From assembly GCA_045561235.1 (NCBI GenBank), contig JBJKYB010000002.1, positions 372,001 through 436,000 on the forward strand: DNA of 64,000 bases. Reading direction: 5' to 3'. Shown here piece by piece: positions 31,759 to 41,657 of this stretch; positions within the stretch are counted from its first letter, which is position 1, and every line of letters starts with the position of its first letter. The position numbers and the translations under genes were made by a program. Source of the stretch: GCA-2705445 sp002705445. GTDB lineage: Bacteria > Pseudomonadota > Gammaproteobacteria > Poriferisulfidales > GCA-002705445. The notes beneath the pieces are model-generated. The model searched no databases and was not told the origin of the DNA. It saw only the letters and a list, made by a program, of their open reading frames with translations.

Positions 31759-34226
31759 AATATTTTTTCAAGCTCTACTTGTTTTTTCTCTTTATCATCT
31801 ATTTTATTTTCTTTACTGAAGGTCTTCGGTACATTCTCTTTTCTAAAAACTTCAATTATTGAACTTTTGGACGTGGGCGACGCTAATAAACCATTTTTAC
31901 TATCAATTTTCGCGCTCACTAAACCTTCAGGTTCATCCATATTTGAAATTGGTAAACTTTTTAAAGCTATTTTCATATAATCTATCCACATTGGTAAAGC
32001 TGCAGTGCTTCCAAATTCTTTTTTTCCCAAAGAAGAGTGATCATCAAAACCTAAAAAAGTTACCGTAACAATTTCATTGTTAAAACCACTAAACCAAGCA
32101 TCTTTTTGATCATTTGTTGTTCCTGTTTTACCAGCTATGTCGGATCTTTTTAGGACTTTTGCTTTTTTTGCTGTGCCGTACTTCACAACATCTTTCATCA
32201 TGCTAACCATTTGATAAATATTCCTAGGATCGATTGTTTGATTAGCAAATCTTGGCAGGCCAGCTTTTTTTCTTAACTCAGATATTTCTTCGACAGATTC
32301 TGCAGAAGGAAATTGCAATGTATCCATACTCACATAATCACAAGGATTGCTGCAAACGCGAATGGGATTTTCAACATACACAATTTCATTGTCTCTTTTT
32401 CTCACTTGCTCAATAAGATATGGTTTTATGCCATAACCGCCGTTTGCAAAATAAGCATAGGATTCAGACAATTTTAAGGGAGTTATTTCACCACTTCCCA
32501 AAGCTAGAGTTAAGTCTTTTGGAAGTTTATCTGCAGAGATACCAAAATTCTTAACAAAATCTAAAGTGTAATTTATACCAATACTATCCAGCAGTCTAAT
32601 CGATACCATATTTCTAGATTTAGCTAAACCATACCTTAATCTTGTGGGCCCAAAAAACTTTCCACCATAGTTTTTAGGCCTCCATGCACCACTTACTGTA
32701 TTTTCTTTAAAAACTTTGGGGGCGTCATTAATAATTGAGGCTGGAGTATAATTTTTATTTAATGCTGCTGAATATATAAAAGGTTTAAAACTTGAACCCG
32801 GCTGCCTTTTTGCTTGAGTTACTCTATTAAATTTACTGAGTCTATAATCATACCCTCCTGATAAAGCATGTATTGCCCCGCTATTAGAATCTATAGATAC
32901 CAGAGCGCCATTGACGTTTGGAATTTGTGACAAACCCCATTTTTTATTTACTTCTTTAATTCTTACAACATCTCCTATTGTCAAAACCTTATTAAAATTT
33001 TTAATTTTTTTCTTATAGTTAACATCAAAATATTGATTTTTTAAAATAACATCACTTAAGTTAATTTCTAATAGTTGATTGTGCTTTGTATAAACTTTAA
33101 TTTTTTTATCATCAACGTTAAGTATTACTGCAGGAATATTTTTATTAATATCATAAAAATTTTTTAAATATTCTTTTATATTTGTTATGGAGACTTCAAG
33201 GTCATACTCAAAATTAGAATTCAAAAGTTGGTTGTAACTTATTTTAGCTTCCGGGCCCCTATACCCATGACGAATATCATATTTTTCTATATGTTTTTTT
33301 AAAGACTTTTGCGCGGCCGCTTGCAGTTTACTATTTACAGTTGTAAAAACATCATAACCCAAAGTGTATGCATCTTTTCCAAATCTCTCTTCCATTTGAG
33401 CTCTTGCCATCTCAGACACATATGGAGCTGCTAGTTCGATATTTGCAGTATTTAATCTTGCAGTAACTGGAGAAAGATAAGCATCAACATATTCGCTTTG
33501 AGAAATAAAATTATTTTCGGACATTCTTCGTAAAACGTAATCTCGCCTTTGAAGTGCTCTTTTTTCATTAGATATTGGATTATAATTTGATGGTGCTTTT
33601 GGCAAACCAGCAATCATTGCCATTTGAGGAAGTGTTAATTCCGATAATCTTTTTCCATAATAAACTTGGGCGGCGGCGGCTACGCCATACGCTCTATGCC
33701 CTAAGTATATTTTATTCATATAAAGCTCAAATATTCTTTCTTTACTTAAATTACTCTCCATTTTATAAGCGAGTAAAATTTCTCTAAGTTTCCTTATTAT
33801 TTTTTTTTCTCTACTGAGATAAAAATTTCTTGCAACCTGCATGGTAATTGTACTTCCGCCTTGAGATACTTTGCCAGTTGAAATAAAGCTCTTAAAAGCT
33901 CTTAGTAGACCAAAGTAATCTACGCCGTTATGACTGTAAAATCGATTGTCTTCCGCAGCAATAAATGCATTTTTCAAACCTTCAGGTATCTCTTCAAATG
34001 TAACTGGGATTCTTTTCTTTTCTCCATATACAGCTATTAATTTTTTATCCTGTGTGTAAACGCGCATTGGTATTTGCATTCGCATATCTTGTATTTCTTC
34101 CACAGTTGGAAGGCTGCTGGATAATATTATATAAGTCGCAATAAGCGTGATAGATGTAAAACCAGTGATATAGTAAAGTGGCTTTAAAGCTTTCTTAAAA
34201 AATATACTCATACTTGTTGGTAGCAT
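31755..34226 (-). CDS. mrcA: Penicillin-binding protein 1A (class A, transglycosylase/transpeptidase)
   Basis: 823-residue bifunctional peptidoglycan synthase. A short cytoplasmic start and one membrane helix (ITLIATYIILSSSL) are followed by the glycosyltransferase domain (EDNRFYSHNGVD with the catalytic Glu, QGGSTITMQVARN) and the transpeptidase domain with SSFKPF (Ser nucleophile), SRN and KTGTT. ODP-like insertion and the extra OB-like domain between the two fit PBP1a. The usual neighbourhood, divergent from aroK in gammaproteobacteria (there with the pil genes), is partly kept: mrcA and aroK-aroB are divergent here. Confidence 0.95.
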   Translation of the reverse strand: MLPTSMSIFFKKALKPLYYITGFTSITLIATYIILSSSLPTVEEIQDMRMQIPMRVYTQDKKLIAVYGEKKRIPVTFEEIPEGLKNAFIAAEDNRFYSHNGVDYFGLLRAFKSFISTGKVSQGGSTITMQVARNFYLSREKKIIRKLREILLAYKMESNLSKERIFELYMNKIYLGHRAYGVAAAAQVYYGKRLSELTLPQMAMIAGLPKAPSNYNPISNEKRALQRRDYVLRRMSENNFISQSEYVDAYLSPVTARLNTANIELAAPYVSEMARAQMEERFGKDAYTLGYDVFTTVNSKLQAAAQKSLKKHIEKYDIRHGYRGPEAKISYNQLLNSNFEYDLEVSITNIKEYLKNFYDINKNIPAVILNVDDKKIKVYTKHNQLLEINLSDVILKNQYFDVNYKKKIKNFNKVLTIGDVVRIKEVNKKWGLSQIPNVNGALVSIDSNSGAIHALSGGYDYRLSKFNRVTQAKRQPGSSFKPFIYSAALNKNYTPASIINDAPKVFKENTVSGAWRPKNYGGKFFGPTRLRYGLAKSRNMVSIRLLDSIGINYTLDFVKNFGISADKLPKDLTLALGSGEITPLKLSESYAYFANGGYGIKPYLIEQVRKRDNEIVYVENPIRVCSNPCDYVSMDTLQFPSAESVEEISELRKKAGLPRFANQTIDPRNIYQMVSMMKDVVKYGTAKKAKVLKRSDIAGKTGTTNDQKDAWFSGFNNEIVTVTFLGFDDHSSLGKKEFGSTAALPMWIDYMKIALKSLPISNMDEPEGLVSAKIDSKNGLLASPTSKSSIIEVFRKENVPKTFSKENKIDDKEKKQVELEKIF

Positions 34227-34275
34227 TAAAAATTCTTGTTAATATCTATATAATACTATAAACACAAAAATTATC

Positions 34276-34803
34276 TTGTCTAAACTGAAAAACAACATTA
34301 TTTTGATTGGCCCAATGGGCTCGGGCAAGACCTCGATTGGCAAAAAACTGTCTAAAATGATGAAATTTGATTTCATAGATACGGATCATCTAATTGAAAA
34401 CAGAACTGGGGTTGATATTTCTACAATATTTGCACATGAAGGTGAAGAAGGTTTTAGAAAAAGAGAAAGTAATATTTTAAAAGAATTATCTAATATTAAA
34501 AATACAGTTCTAGGAACTGGTGGAGGAATAATAATCTCTCATGAAAATAGAGAAGTCATAAAAAATTTAGGCTTCGTTGTGTATCTAACTGCCAGCATTA
34601 AAGAACTTACTTATAGAACAGAACAAGATAAAAGTAGACCCTTGATTAATAGCGCCAATACTCAAGAAGTCATTGCTAACCTAATAAAAGAAAGGCAAGA
34701 ATACTATGAAAAAACATCTAATATCAAAATAAGTACTGATAATTATGATACAGTAAAAATATCAAAAATTATTATTAAAGATTATGAAAAAAATAATAGT
34801 TAA
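34276..34803 (+). CDS. aroK: Shikimate kinase
   Basis: 175-residue P-loop kinase phosphorylating shikimate: GPMGSGKTSIGK (12-23), DFIDTDHLIENRTG with the shikimate-binding Asp, EGFRKRES and GTGGGIIIS. The start is TTG at 34276; no closer ATG fits the conserved N-terminus. It overlaps aroB by 20 bp, so they are co-translated. Confidence 0.95.
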   Translation: MSKLKNNIILIGPMGSGKTSIGKKLSKMMKFDFIDTDHLIENRTGVDISTIFAHEGEEGFRKRESNILKELSNIKNTVLGTGGGIIISHENREVIKNLGFVVYLTASIKELTYRTEQDKSRPLINSANTQEVIANLIKERQEYYEKTSNIKISTDNYDTVKISKIIIKDYEKNNS

Positions 34804-35854
34804 ATTAAATAAAAGATCGTATCCAATTTTTATCGGAAAAAATATTTTATCTAATAAAAAAATATACAATAGTATCAAACATAAAAATTTTGCATTAGTT
34901 ACCAATAAAAAAATTGCTAGCTTTCATCTTTCAAAAATAAAAAGTTCTATAATTAAAAAAAATAAAATCCTCACAAGTGATGGTGAAAAATATAAGAATC
35001 AAAATAGTATTTCAAAAATATATAGCTTTTTACTTAATAACAAATACTCTAGAGACTCATGCCTAGTAGCATTTGGAGGTGGTGTGGTTGGAGATATGAC
35101 AGGATATGCCGCGGCAACTTATCAAAGAGGAATCGATTTTATTCAAATACCTACAACTTTATTATCTATGGTCGACTCATCAGTTGGAGGTAAAACCGGA
35201 ATAAACCATCCTCTAGGTAAAAATATGATTGGTTCTTTCCATCAGCCAATTGCTGTAATAATTGACACAGATGTTTTAAAAACGTTATCAAAAAGACAAT
35301 TTAACGCTGGTATGGCTGAGGTAATAAAGTATGGAATTATTAAAGACAAAAAATTCTTTGATTGGATTTCAAATAATACAAAGAAAATAAAGTCTCTTGA
35401 TTCTGATAGTTTGGTGAAAATTATAGATAAATCATGTCAAATAAAAGCAAAAATAGTAGCTCTTGACGAAAGAGAAAAAAATGTAAGAGCCTTACTTAAC
35501 TTGGGGCATACTTTCGGACATGCTATTGAAAACTATTTAGGTTATGGAAAATGGCTCCATGGTGAAGCAATAGCATGTGGATTTCTAATTGCATCCTCAG
35601 TTGCTATTCAAAACAAAACATTAAACGTTTCAGAATATAATAAGATTAAATTACTTTTAAAAGCTTTCAAGCTGCCAACAGAACTTCCAAGAGGAACTGA
35701 CGTTGAGAAATTATATAAAATAATGCTACTTGATAAAAAAGTTAAAAATAATGAAATGGTTTATGTGCTTCCTAAAAAAATAGGAGCCGCATATATTACA
35801 AACAAAATTCAGAAAAGAGTTGTAATTAAGTCTTTAAAAGATCATGTCAAATGA
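34784..35854 (+). CDS. aroB: 3-dehydroquinate synthase
   Basis: 356-residue NAD- and metal-dependent enzyme of the shikimate pathway. Motifs include GGGVVGDMTGYAAATYQRG, QIPTTLLSMVDSSVGGKTGI, the metal-site LNLGHTFGHAIE and WLHGEAIACG. It is sandwiched between aroK (20-bp overlap) and dgt (11-bp overlap). aroE lies elsewhere in the window. Confidence 0.97.
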   Translation: MKKIIVKLNKRSYPIFIGKNILSNKKIYNSIKHKNFALVTNKKIASFHLSKIKSSIIKKNKILTSDGEKYKNQNSISKIYSFLLNNKYSRDSCLVAFGGGVVGDMTGYAAATYQRGIDFIQIPTTLLSMVDSSVGGKTGINHPLGKNMIGSFHQPIAVIIDTDVLKTLSKRQFNAGMAEVIKYGIIKDKKFFDWISNNTKKIKSLDSDSLVKIIDKSCQIKAKIVALDEREKNVRALLNLGHTFGHAIENYLGYGKWLHGEAIACGFLIASSVAIQNKTLNVSEYNKIKLLLKAFKLPTELPRGTDVEKLYKIMLLDKKVKNNEMVYVLPKKIGAAYITNKIQKRVVIKSLKDHVK

Positions 35855-36986
35855 TTCTGAAAATAATCTTGCCGCATATGCATTGAAATCAACTGAATCT
35901 TTTGGAAGGCAATTCCCAGAAGATATTTCAAATAACAGAACAGAATTTCAAAGAGATCGAGAAAGAATTATCCATTCCACAGCTTTCAGAAGACTTGAAT
36001 ACAAAACTCAAGTTTTTGTGAATCACGAGGGCGATATGTATAGAACGCGGCTGACACATACAATTGAAGTTGCGCAAATTGCTAGAGCAGCTGCTAGAGC
36101 TTTAAAGATAAACGAAGATTTGACAGAAGCAATATCGTTAGCTCATGACCTTGGGCACACACCATTTGGACATGCAGGTCAAGATATTCTTAATTTTTGT
36201 ATGAAAGATTTTGGCGGATTTGAACATAATATTCAATCTTTAAGAATAATAGATAAGTTAGAAAATAAATATGCTAGTTTTCCTGGTCTTAATTTATGTT
36301 TTGAAACTAGAGAGGGATTACTGAAAAAATGTTCTTTATCTAGAGCAAAGAAACTTGGTGATATCGGAAAGAGATTTATAGAAAAAAAACAATCATCTCT
36401 AGAAGCACAATTAACCAATGTATGTGACGAAATAGCATATAATAATCACGATATTCAAGATGGTATTAGAGCAAAAAAGATTTTCATTGAGCAGCTAGAA
36501 GACGTCCCCATTTTTTATCAACAGATGAAATTGGTTTTAAACAAATATCCATCCATATCTGGTTCTAAAATTGTAAATGAAACTGTCAGATTAATTATAA
36601 ATTTACTTGTCAATGACTTAATAAATAATACAAAAAGTAATATTAAAAATGAATCTATAACTAATTTTACTGAAGTAAGAGACCATGATAGACCTCTCGT
36701 TTATTTTTCGGAGGAAGTTAAAAAATCAAATATGGTACTTAAAAGGTTTTTGTATGCGAATCTTTATAAACATCCTGATGTTATCAAAATGACTGAAGAA
36801 GCTAATAGAATAATTAAAAATTTATTTTCTGCTTACAATAATGATATAAATTTACTTCCAAAAGACTTTTACACATATAATTTAGAAAAAATTAATTCTG
36901 GTTTTAAAGAAAGAGTCATCTGTGACTATATCGCTGGCATGACAGATAGATTTGCCCAACAGGAACACAAAAAACTGTTCAAATAA
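35844..36986 (+). CDS. dgt: Deoxyguanosinetriphosphate triphosphohydrolase-like protein
   Basis: 380-residue HD-domain protein. Metal ligands are seen in RTRLTHTIEVAQIAR (His), SLAHDLGHTPFGHAG (His-Asp) and CDEIAYNNHDIQDG (Asp). The N-terminal DRERIIHSTAFRRLEYKTQV is characteristic of dGTPase-like enzymes, which cut dNTPs to nucleoside and triphosphate. The family commonly follows aroB in proteobacteria, as here. Confidence 0.93.
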   Translation: MSNDSENNLAAYALKSTESFGRQFPEDISNNRTEFQRDRERIIHSTAFRRLEYKTQVFVNHEGDMYRTRLTHTIEVAQIARAAARALKINEDLTEAISLAHDLGHTPFGHAGQDILNFCMKDFGGFEHNIQSLRIIDKLENKYASFPGLNLCFETREGLLKKCSLSRAKKLGDIGKRFIEKKQSSLEAQLTNVCDEIAYNNHDIQDGIRAKKIFIEQLEDVPIFYQQMKLVLNKYPSISGSKIVNETVRLIINLLVNDLINNTKSNIKNESITNFTEVRDHDRPLVYFSEEVKKSNMVLKRFLYANLYKHPDVIKMTEEANRIIKNLFSAYNNDINLLPKDFYTYNLEKINSGFKERVICDYIAGMTDRFAQQEHKKLFK

Positions 36987-37023
36987 TATAGATTTTATTC
37001 AACATTTAAATACTATATATATA

Positions 37024-37052
37024 TTGAATGAATTCTCGCCTAGCCATATAAT
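37024..37052 (+). promoter_or_regulatory. Sigma-70 promoter of the gltB riboswitch transcript
   Basis: TTGAAT (37024-37029) and consensus TATAAT (37047-37052), spacer 17 bp. Transcription should start at about 37059, only a few bases before the aptamer, so the riboswitch is the very 5' end of the mRNA. Confidence 0.8.
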
Positions 37053-37060
37053 ATAAATGT

Positions 37061-37107
37061 ACGTTCATCCTTGTAGGACGGAAGTAGGCTAAAAGCCGAA
37101 GGAACGC
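37061..37107 (+). ncRNA. Glutamine riboswitch aptamer (glnA RNA motif), copy 2
   Basis: Same conserved blocks as copy 1: CGTTCATCC, GGACGGAAGTAGG and CCGAAGGAACGC. P1 is CGTTC (37062-37066) with GAACG (37102-37106). P2 is shorter (TCC/GGA, loop TTGTA), and P3 is GGC/GCC with a TAAAA loop (37087-37097). The core blocks are identical to copy 1 while P2 length and P3 loop vary, the pattern expected of a conserved RNA fold. It precedes gltB in the 196-bp gap after dgt. Confidence 0.9.
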
Positions 37108-37153
37108 ACCAAACTTTAAACCTAGAGTTTGGTGAGATATCATCAAACTCTGG
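37108..37153 (+). promoter_or_regulatory. Expression platform of the gltB riboswitch: two competing hairpins
   Basis: ACCAAACT (37108-37115) pairs with AGTTTGGT (37126-37133), or CTAGAGTTTG (37122-37131) pairs with CAAACTCTGG (37144-37153) with one G-U pair. Loop sequences differ from copy 1, but the pairings are kept. No U-tract follows, which argues against simple intrinsic termination. The gltB ATG is 29 nt downstream. Confidence 0.7.
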
Positions 37154-37182
37154 TAAGCTCAATTAATTGAACTTATTAAGAT

Positions 37183-40100
37183 ATGGTAGATAAAACTAAA
37201 GAAATTACTGGTCTATACGATAAAAGCTTTGAAAAAGATAGCTGTGGGTTTGGTTTAATCACAAATATAGATGATAAGCCTAGTCATTGGTTAATAGACA
37301 CAGCCATTACAGCTCTTGAAAGACTTGCTCATAGAGGTGCCGTTGGGGCTGATGGGACATCTGGAGATGGGTGCGGAATATTATTTAAAATCCCAGAGTT
37401 CTTCTTTAGATCTATAGCAAATGAACACAAAATAAATATTGCGAAAAATTTCTCCATTGGGATGTTTTTTCTAAACACTGATCCAACAAAAAGAAAAGCT
37501 TCAATGAAAATTGTTGAAAAAGTTGTTGAAGAACATGATTTTGTATTAGCTGGTTGGAGAGATGTTCCAACAGACGAAAAAATTTGCGGTGATGATGCTT
37601 TAAAAACTTTGCCTCATATCAGCCAAGCTTTCATAAATCCCCCAGAACAAATCGATAGTGAAGATATCGAGTCAAAGCTTCTTATTATAAGAAGAAAAAT
37701 AGAAATATTAATTTCAAAAACAAACGATGATATATTTTATATCACAAGTTTATCTTCAAAAGTTATATTGTATAAAGGTATGATAATGCCTAAGCATTTA
37801 GCTAAATTTTATCTAGATCTATCCAATAAAAAACTAGAAACCTCTTTATGTGTTTTTCATCAAAGATTTTCTACAAATACAACTCCTCAATGGAGTCTAG
37901 CCCAACCCTTCAGAATGTTGGCACATAATGGAGAAATAAATACTATAAGAGCGAATAGAAATTGGTCACAAGCAAGATCCAGCATTTTTAAAACTTCTAA
38001 AATTCCAGAATTGGCTGATCTTAAACCTCTTGTGTCTATGAATGGATCTGACTCAAAAAGTCTTGATAACATGTTAGAAGTTTTGGTTGTTGGAGGCATT
38101 AATTTATTTAAAGCTATAAAACTTCTTATTCCGCCAGCGTGGAAAAGTATTCCTGAAAGTGATTCAGATCTAAAAGCATTCTATGAATACAATGCAAAAC
38201 ATATGGAGTCTTGGGACGGACCAGCAGGTATAGTTCTAACTGATGGAAGATTTGCAGCTTGTGTGACAGATAGAAACGGTTTAAGGCCTGCAAGGTACGT
38301 TATTACGAAAGACAGGCATATTACAGTAGCATCTGAAATTGGAGTCTATGATTATGATGAGAGAGATATTATAGAAAAAGGAAAGCTTGGTCCTGGCCAA
38401 ATTATAGCTGTGGATACAGAAGAAGGGAAAATATTGTATTCACGTGATATTGACAATATTCTTAAAAAAAGGTGCCCTTACAAAGAATGGATGGATACTG
38501 GAGCAGAATCCATGCGAAAAATCATTCCCGATAAATTCCCAGAAGTAGAATTTTTTGATGACTCTAAAGTAAAGCAATACGAAAAAATGTTCAATGTCAC
38601 CTATGAAGAGAAAGATCAAATTTTGAAACCACTTTCAAACCTTAGCCAAGAAGCCATTGGTTCTATGGGCGACGACACTCCATTTCCTGTTTTATCAAAC
38701 GAAATTAGATCAATATACGATTACTTTAGACAACAGTTTGCTCAAGTAACTAATCCACCCATTGATCCAATAAGAGAAAGTAATGTCATGTCTTTAGAGA
38801 CTTATCTTGGCCCAGACTTAAATGTTTTTGAAGAGGGCTCTAAACACGCTCACAGATTAACCATCGAATCCCCTATATTATCATTTAGAAAATTTAAACA
38901 ATTACAAGAACTAAAGAATAAAAAATTCACATTTGCAATATTAGATTTAAATTATGACGAAAAAATAAAACTTGATAAAGCGATAAAAGACTTAACAGAT
39001 CAAGCTATTAAGGCTGCAGAAAATAATAAAGTCTTCATAATATTAAGTGATAAAAATATTAAAAAAGGAAAGCTGCCAATTCACGGTTTGCTCGCTACCG
39101 GTGCTGTTCATCATGCTTTGATTAAGAGCGGACTAAGAACAAAAGTAAACATTATTATTGAAACAGCAACAGCTCGAGATTCTCATCATTGTGCCGCTTT
39201 AATTGGTTACGGCGCAACAGCAATTTATCCATATTTAGCTTACCAGTCTTTGAACAGCATGATTATTGAAAAATCTGATGATGATTCAGAATTTTACGAA
39301 GCAACTAGAAATTATAGACAAGGAATAAACAAAGGCTTATATAAGATTTTATCAAAAATGGGAATATCAACTATCTCAAGTTATAGAGGCTCACAACTGT
39401 TCGAATGTGTAGGATTAAATCAGGAAGTCGTAGATTTATGTTTTTGTGATACTACCAACAGATTGTCTGGAACGACCTTTTCTGATTTACAGAGTGATCA
39501 AATAAAACTCGCTAAAAATACTTGGAGTGAAAGAAAAAATATTAAACAAGGTGGTTTGTTAAAATATGTTCATGGTGAAGAGTTTCATGCCTATAATCCT
39601 GATGTTGTAAAAACACTTCAAGACGCTGTAAAAAGTGGGGATTATGAAGATTATAAAAAGTATAGCAACATAGTTCACTCGAGAGAAAAAATGGTTATTA
39701 GGGATATGTTAGATTTCAATAGTCCAAAAGATCCAATCCCATTGGAAGAAGTTGAACCAATAGAAAATATACTTTTGCGATTTGACTCAGCAGGTATGTC
39801 ATTAGGAGCTTTGTCACCCGATGCTCACGAAACTTTAGCGCAAGCTATGAATAAAATGGGAGGAAGATCTAATTCAGGTGAAGGTGGTGAAGATCAAAAA
39901 AGATTTAATACAGATAAAAATTCAAAAATTAAACAAGTAGCCTCTGGGAGATTTGGAGTAACACCACATTACCTAGTGAATGCTGAGGTTATTCAAATTA
40001 AAATTGCACAAGGCGCAAAACCTGGAGAAGGAGGGCAGCTTCCTGGAGATAAAGTTGACAAATTAATAGCCACTTTAAGATATGCTAATCCTGGAATAAC

Positions 40101-41655
40101 ACTTATCTCACCGCCACCACACCATGATATATATTCAATTGAGGATTTAGCTCAACTAATTTTTGATCTTAAACAGGTTAACCCAAACGCATTCGTATCT
40201 GTTAAATTAGTAGCGGAAGCAGGAGTTGGTACTGTAGCAGCAGGAGTTGCTAAAGCTTATGCAGATTTTATAACAATCTCTGGTTATGATGGAGGAACTG
40301 CTGCAAGTCCGCTATCTAGTATAAAATATGCTGGGGGCCCATGGGAAATGGGTTTATCAGAAACTCATCAAACACTAAGAGCAAATAACTTAAGAAAGAA
40401 TGTAAGATTACAAGCAGACGGTGGCTTAAAAACTGGAGTGGATGTTGTGAAAGCAGCAATTTTAGGTGCCGAAAGTTTTGGTTTTGGAACAGGCCCAATG
40501 ATTGCAATGGGTTGTAAATATTTAAGAATTTGTCATTTAAATAATTGTGCCACTGGTGTTGCAACTCAAAATAAAGTTTTAAGAAAATATCATTTCATTG
40601 GTAAAGATGAGATGGTAATGAATTATTTTAAATTTATTGCTGAAGAAACTAGAATACTTTTAGCAAATTTAGGATATAAAAAATTATCCGATATTATTGG
40701 TAAAACCAACATTCTTGAAGTAAAGAAATTCGAGAATGGTAAATTAAAAAATTTAGTAATAGATCCAATTATTTCTGATGCAAATGTCGATGAAAATATC
40801 TCTCACACATGCGAAGTTGAGAGTAATGTTCCTTGGGACAAGGCGGAGCTATCTAAAAAAATTGATAAAGAAACAAATGATGCCATACATAATAAATCTG
40901 GTGGAAATTTTAGCTATAATATAAAAAACACCGATAGGTCCGTTGGAGCAAGTATATCAGGCTCCATCGCTACTATTCACGGAAATTATGGTATGTCTGA
41001 GAATCCAATAAATATTCATTTTAAGGGTACAGCTGGGCAAAGTTTTGGAGTATGGAATGCTGGAGGATTAAATTTAACTTTAGAAGGCGACGCAAATGAC
41101 TATGTTGGTAAAGGAATGGCTGCAGGCCAAATTGTTGTTTATCCTCCAAAAAATGTGACTTATGAAACAAAGAATTCAGTTATTATTGGAAACACATGTA
41201 TGTATGGTGCAACAGGTGGAAAACTTTATGCTGCCGGTGTTGCTGGAGAAAGATTTGCCGTAAGAAATTCCGGAGCTACAGCGATAGTTGAGGGAGTTGG
41301 AGACCATGGATGTGAATATATGACTAACGGTGCTGTCATAGTTCTTGGAGAAACAGGTGTTAATTTTGGTGCCGGAATGTCAGGTGGTTTTGCAATTGTT
41401 TTGGATGAAAATAATACATTCAAAGATAAATATAATACAGAGCTTGTGGAAACATTAAAAATTAACAAAGAAAAAAATCTTCACCAAGTAACTTTTCTAA
41501 GGAATTCTATAGAAGACTATGTAAATCTTACAAATAGTGAGTGGGGGAAATTTATACTTGATAACTTTGATAGTTATATAGATAAATTTTTAATAGTAAA
41601 ACCAAAAGCCATCAAAATTGAAGATTTATTTAATGAAGATAGTGTAGCTGCATAA
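37183..41655 (+). CDS. gltB: Glutamate synthase (NADPH) large subunit
   Basis: 1490-residue GOGAT large subunit: glutamine + 2-oxoglutarate to two glutamates. Domains in order: class II glutaminase with Cys21 (DSCGFGL) exposed after removal of a 20-residue propeptide, a central domain, the FMN-binding synthase domain with GEGGEDQKRFNTD and GYDGGTAASPLSSIKYAG, the [3Fe-4S] cluster CKYLRICHLNNC, and the C-terminal beta-helix (FGVWNAGGLNL). Controlled by its own riboswitch-like leader. dnaG starts 2 bp after the stop. Confidence 0.98.
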   Translation: MVDKTKEITGLYDKSFEKDSCGFGLITNIDDKPSHWLIDTAITALERLAHRGAVGADGTSGDGCGILFKIPEFFFRSIANEHKINIAKNFSIGMFFLNTDPTKRKASMKIVEKVVEEHDFVLAGWRDVPTDEKICGDDALKTLPHISQAFINPPEQIDSEDIESKLLIIRRKIEILISKTNDDIFYITSLSSKVILYKGMIMPKHLAKFYLDLSNKKLETSLCVFHQRFSTNTTPQWSLAQPFRMLAHNGEINTIRANRNWSQARSSIFKTSKIPELADLKPLVSMNGSDSKSLDNMLEVLVVGGINLFKAIKLLIPPAWKSIPESDSDLKAFYEYNAKHMESWDGPAGIVLTDGRFAACVTDRNGLRPARYVITKDRHITVASEIGVYDYDERDIIEKGKLGPGQIIAVDTEEGKILYSRDIDNILKKRCPYKEWMDTGAESMRKIIPDKFPEVEFFDDSKVKQYEKMFNVTYEEKDQILKPLSNLSQEAIGSMGDDTPFPVLSNEIRSIYDYFRQQFAQVTNPPIDPIRESNVMSLETYLGPDLNVFEEGSKHAHRLTIESPILSFRKFKQLQELKNKKFTFAILDLNYDEKIKLDKAIKDLTDQAIKAAENNKVFIILSDKNIKKGKLPIHGLLATGAVHHALIKSGLRTKVNIIIETATARDSHHCAALIGYGATAIYPYLAYQSLNSMIIEKSDDDSEFYEATRNYRQGINKGLYKILSKMGISTISSYRGSQLFECVGLNQEVVDLCFCDTTNRLSGTTFSDLQSDQIKLAKNTWSERKNIKQGGLLKYVHGEEFHAYNPDVVKTLQDAVKSGDYEDYKKYSNIVHSREKMVIRDMLDFNSPKDPIPLEEVEPIENILLRFDSAGMSLGALSPDAHETLAQAMNKMGGRSNSGEGGEDQKRFNTDKNSKIKQVASGRFGVTPHYLVNAEVIQIKIAQGAKPGEGGQLPGDKVDKLIATLRYANPGITLISPPPHHDIYSIEDLAQLIFDLKQVNPNAFVSVKLVAEAGVGTVAAGVAKAYADFITISGYDGGTAASPLSSIKYAGGPWEMGLSETHQTLRANNLRKNVRLQADGGLKTGVDVVKAAILGAESFGFGTGPMIAMGCKYLRICHLNNCATGVATQNKVLRKYHFIGKDEMVMNYFKFIAEETRILLANLGYKKLSDIIGKTNILEVKKFENGKLKNLVIDPIISDANVDENISHTCEVESNVPWDKAELSKKIDKETNDAIHNKSGGNFSYNIKNTDRSVGASISGSIATIHGNYGMSENPINIHFKGTAGQSFGVWNAGGLNLTLEGDANDYVGKGMAAGQIVVYPPKNVTYETKNSVIIGNTCMYGATGGKLYAAGVAGERFAVRNSGATAIVEGVGDHGCEYMTNGAVIVLGETGVNFGAGMSGGFAIVLDENNTFKDKYNTELVETLKINKEKNLHQVTFLRNSIEDYVNLTNSEWGKFILDNFDSYIDKFLIVKPKAIKIEDLFNEDSVAA

Positions 41656-41657
41656 GC

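Noticed and set aside
29175..37153. The duplicated ~100-bp segments as transposon ends or attachment sites
   Set aside because: They are in the same orientation, match a known riboswitch core, and sit directly before gltD and gltB with promoters; flanking target duplications are absent.
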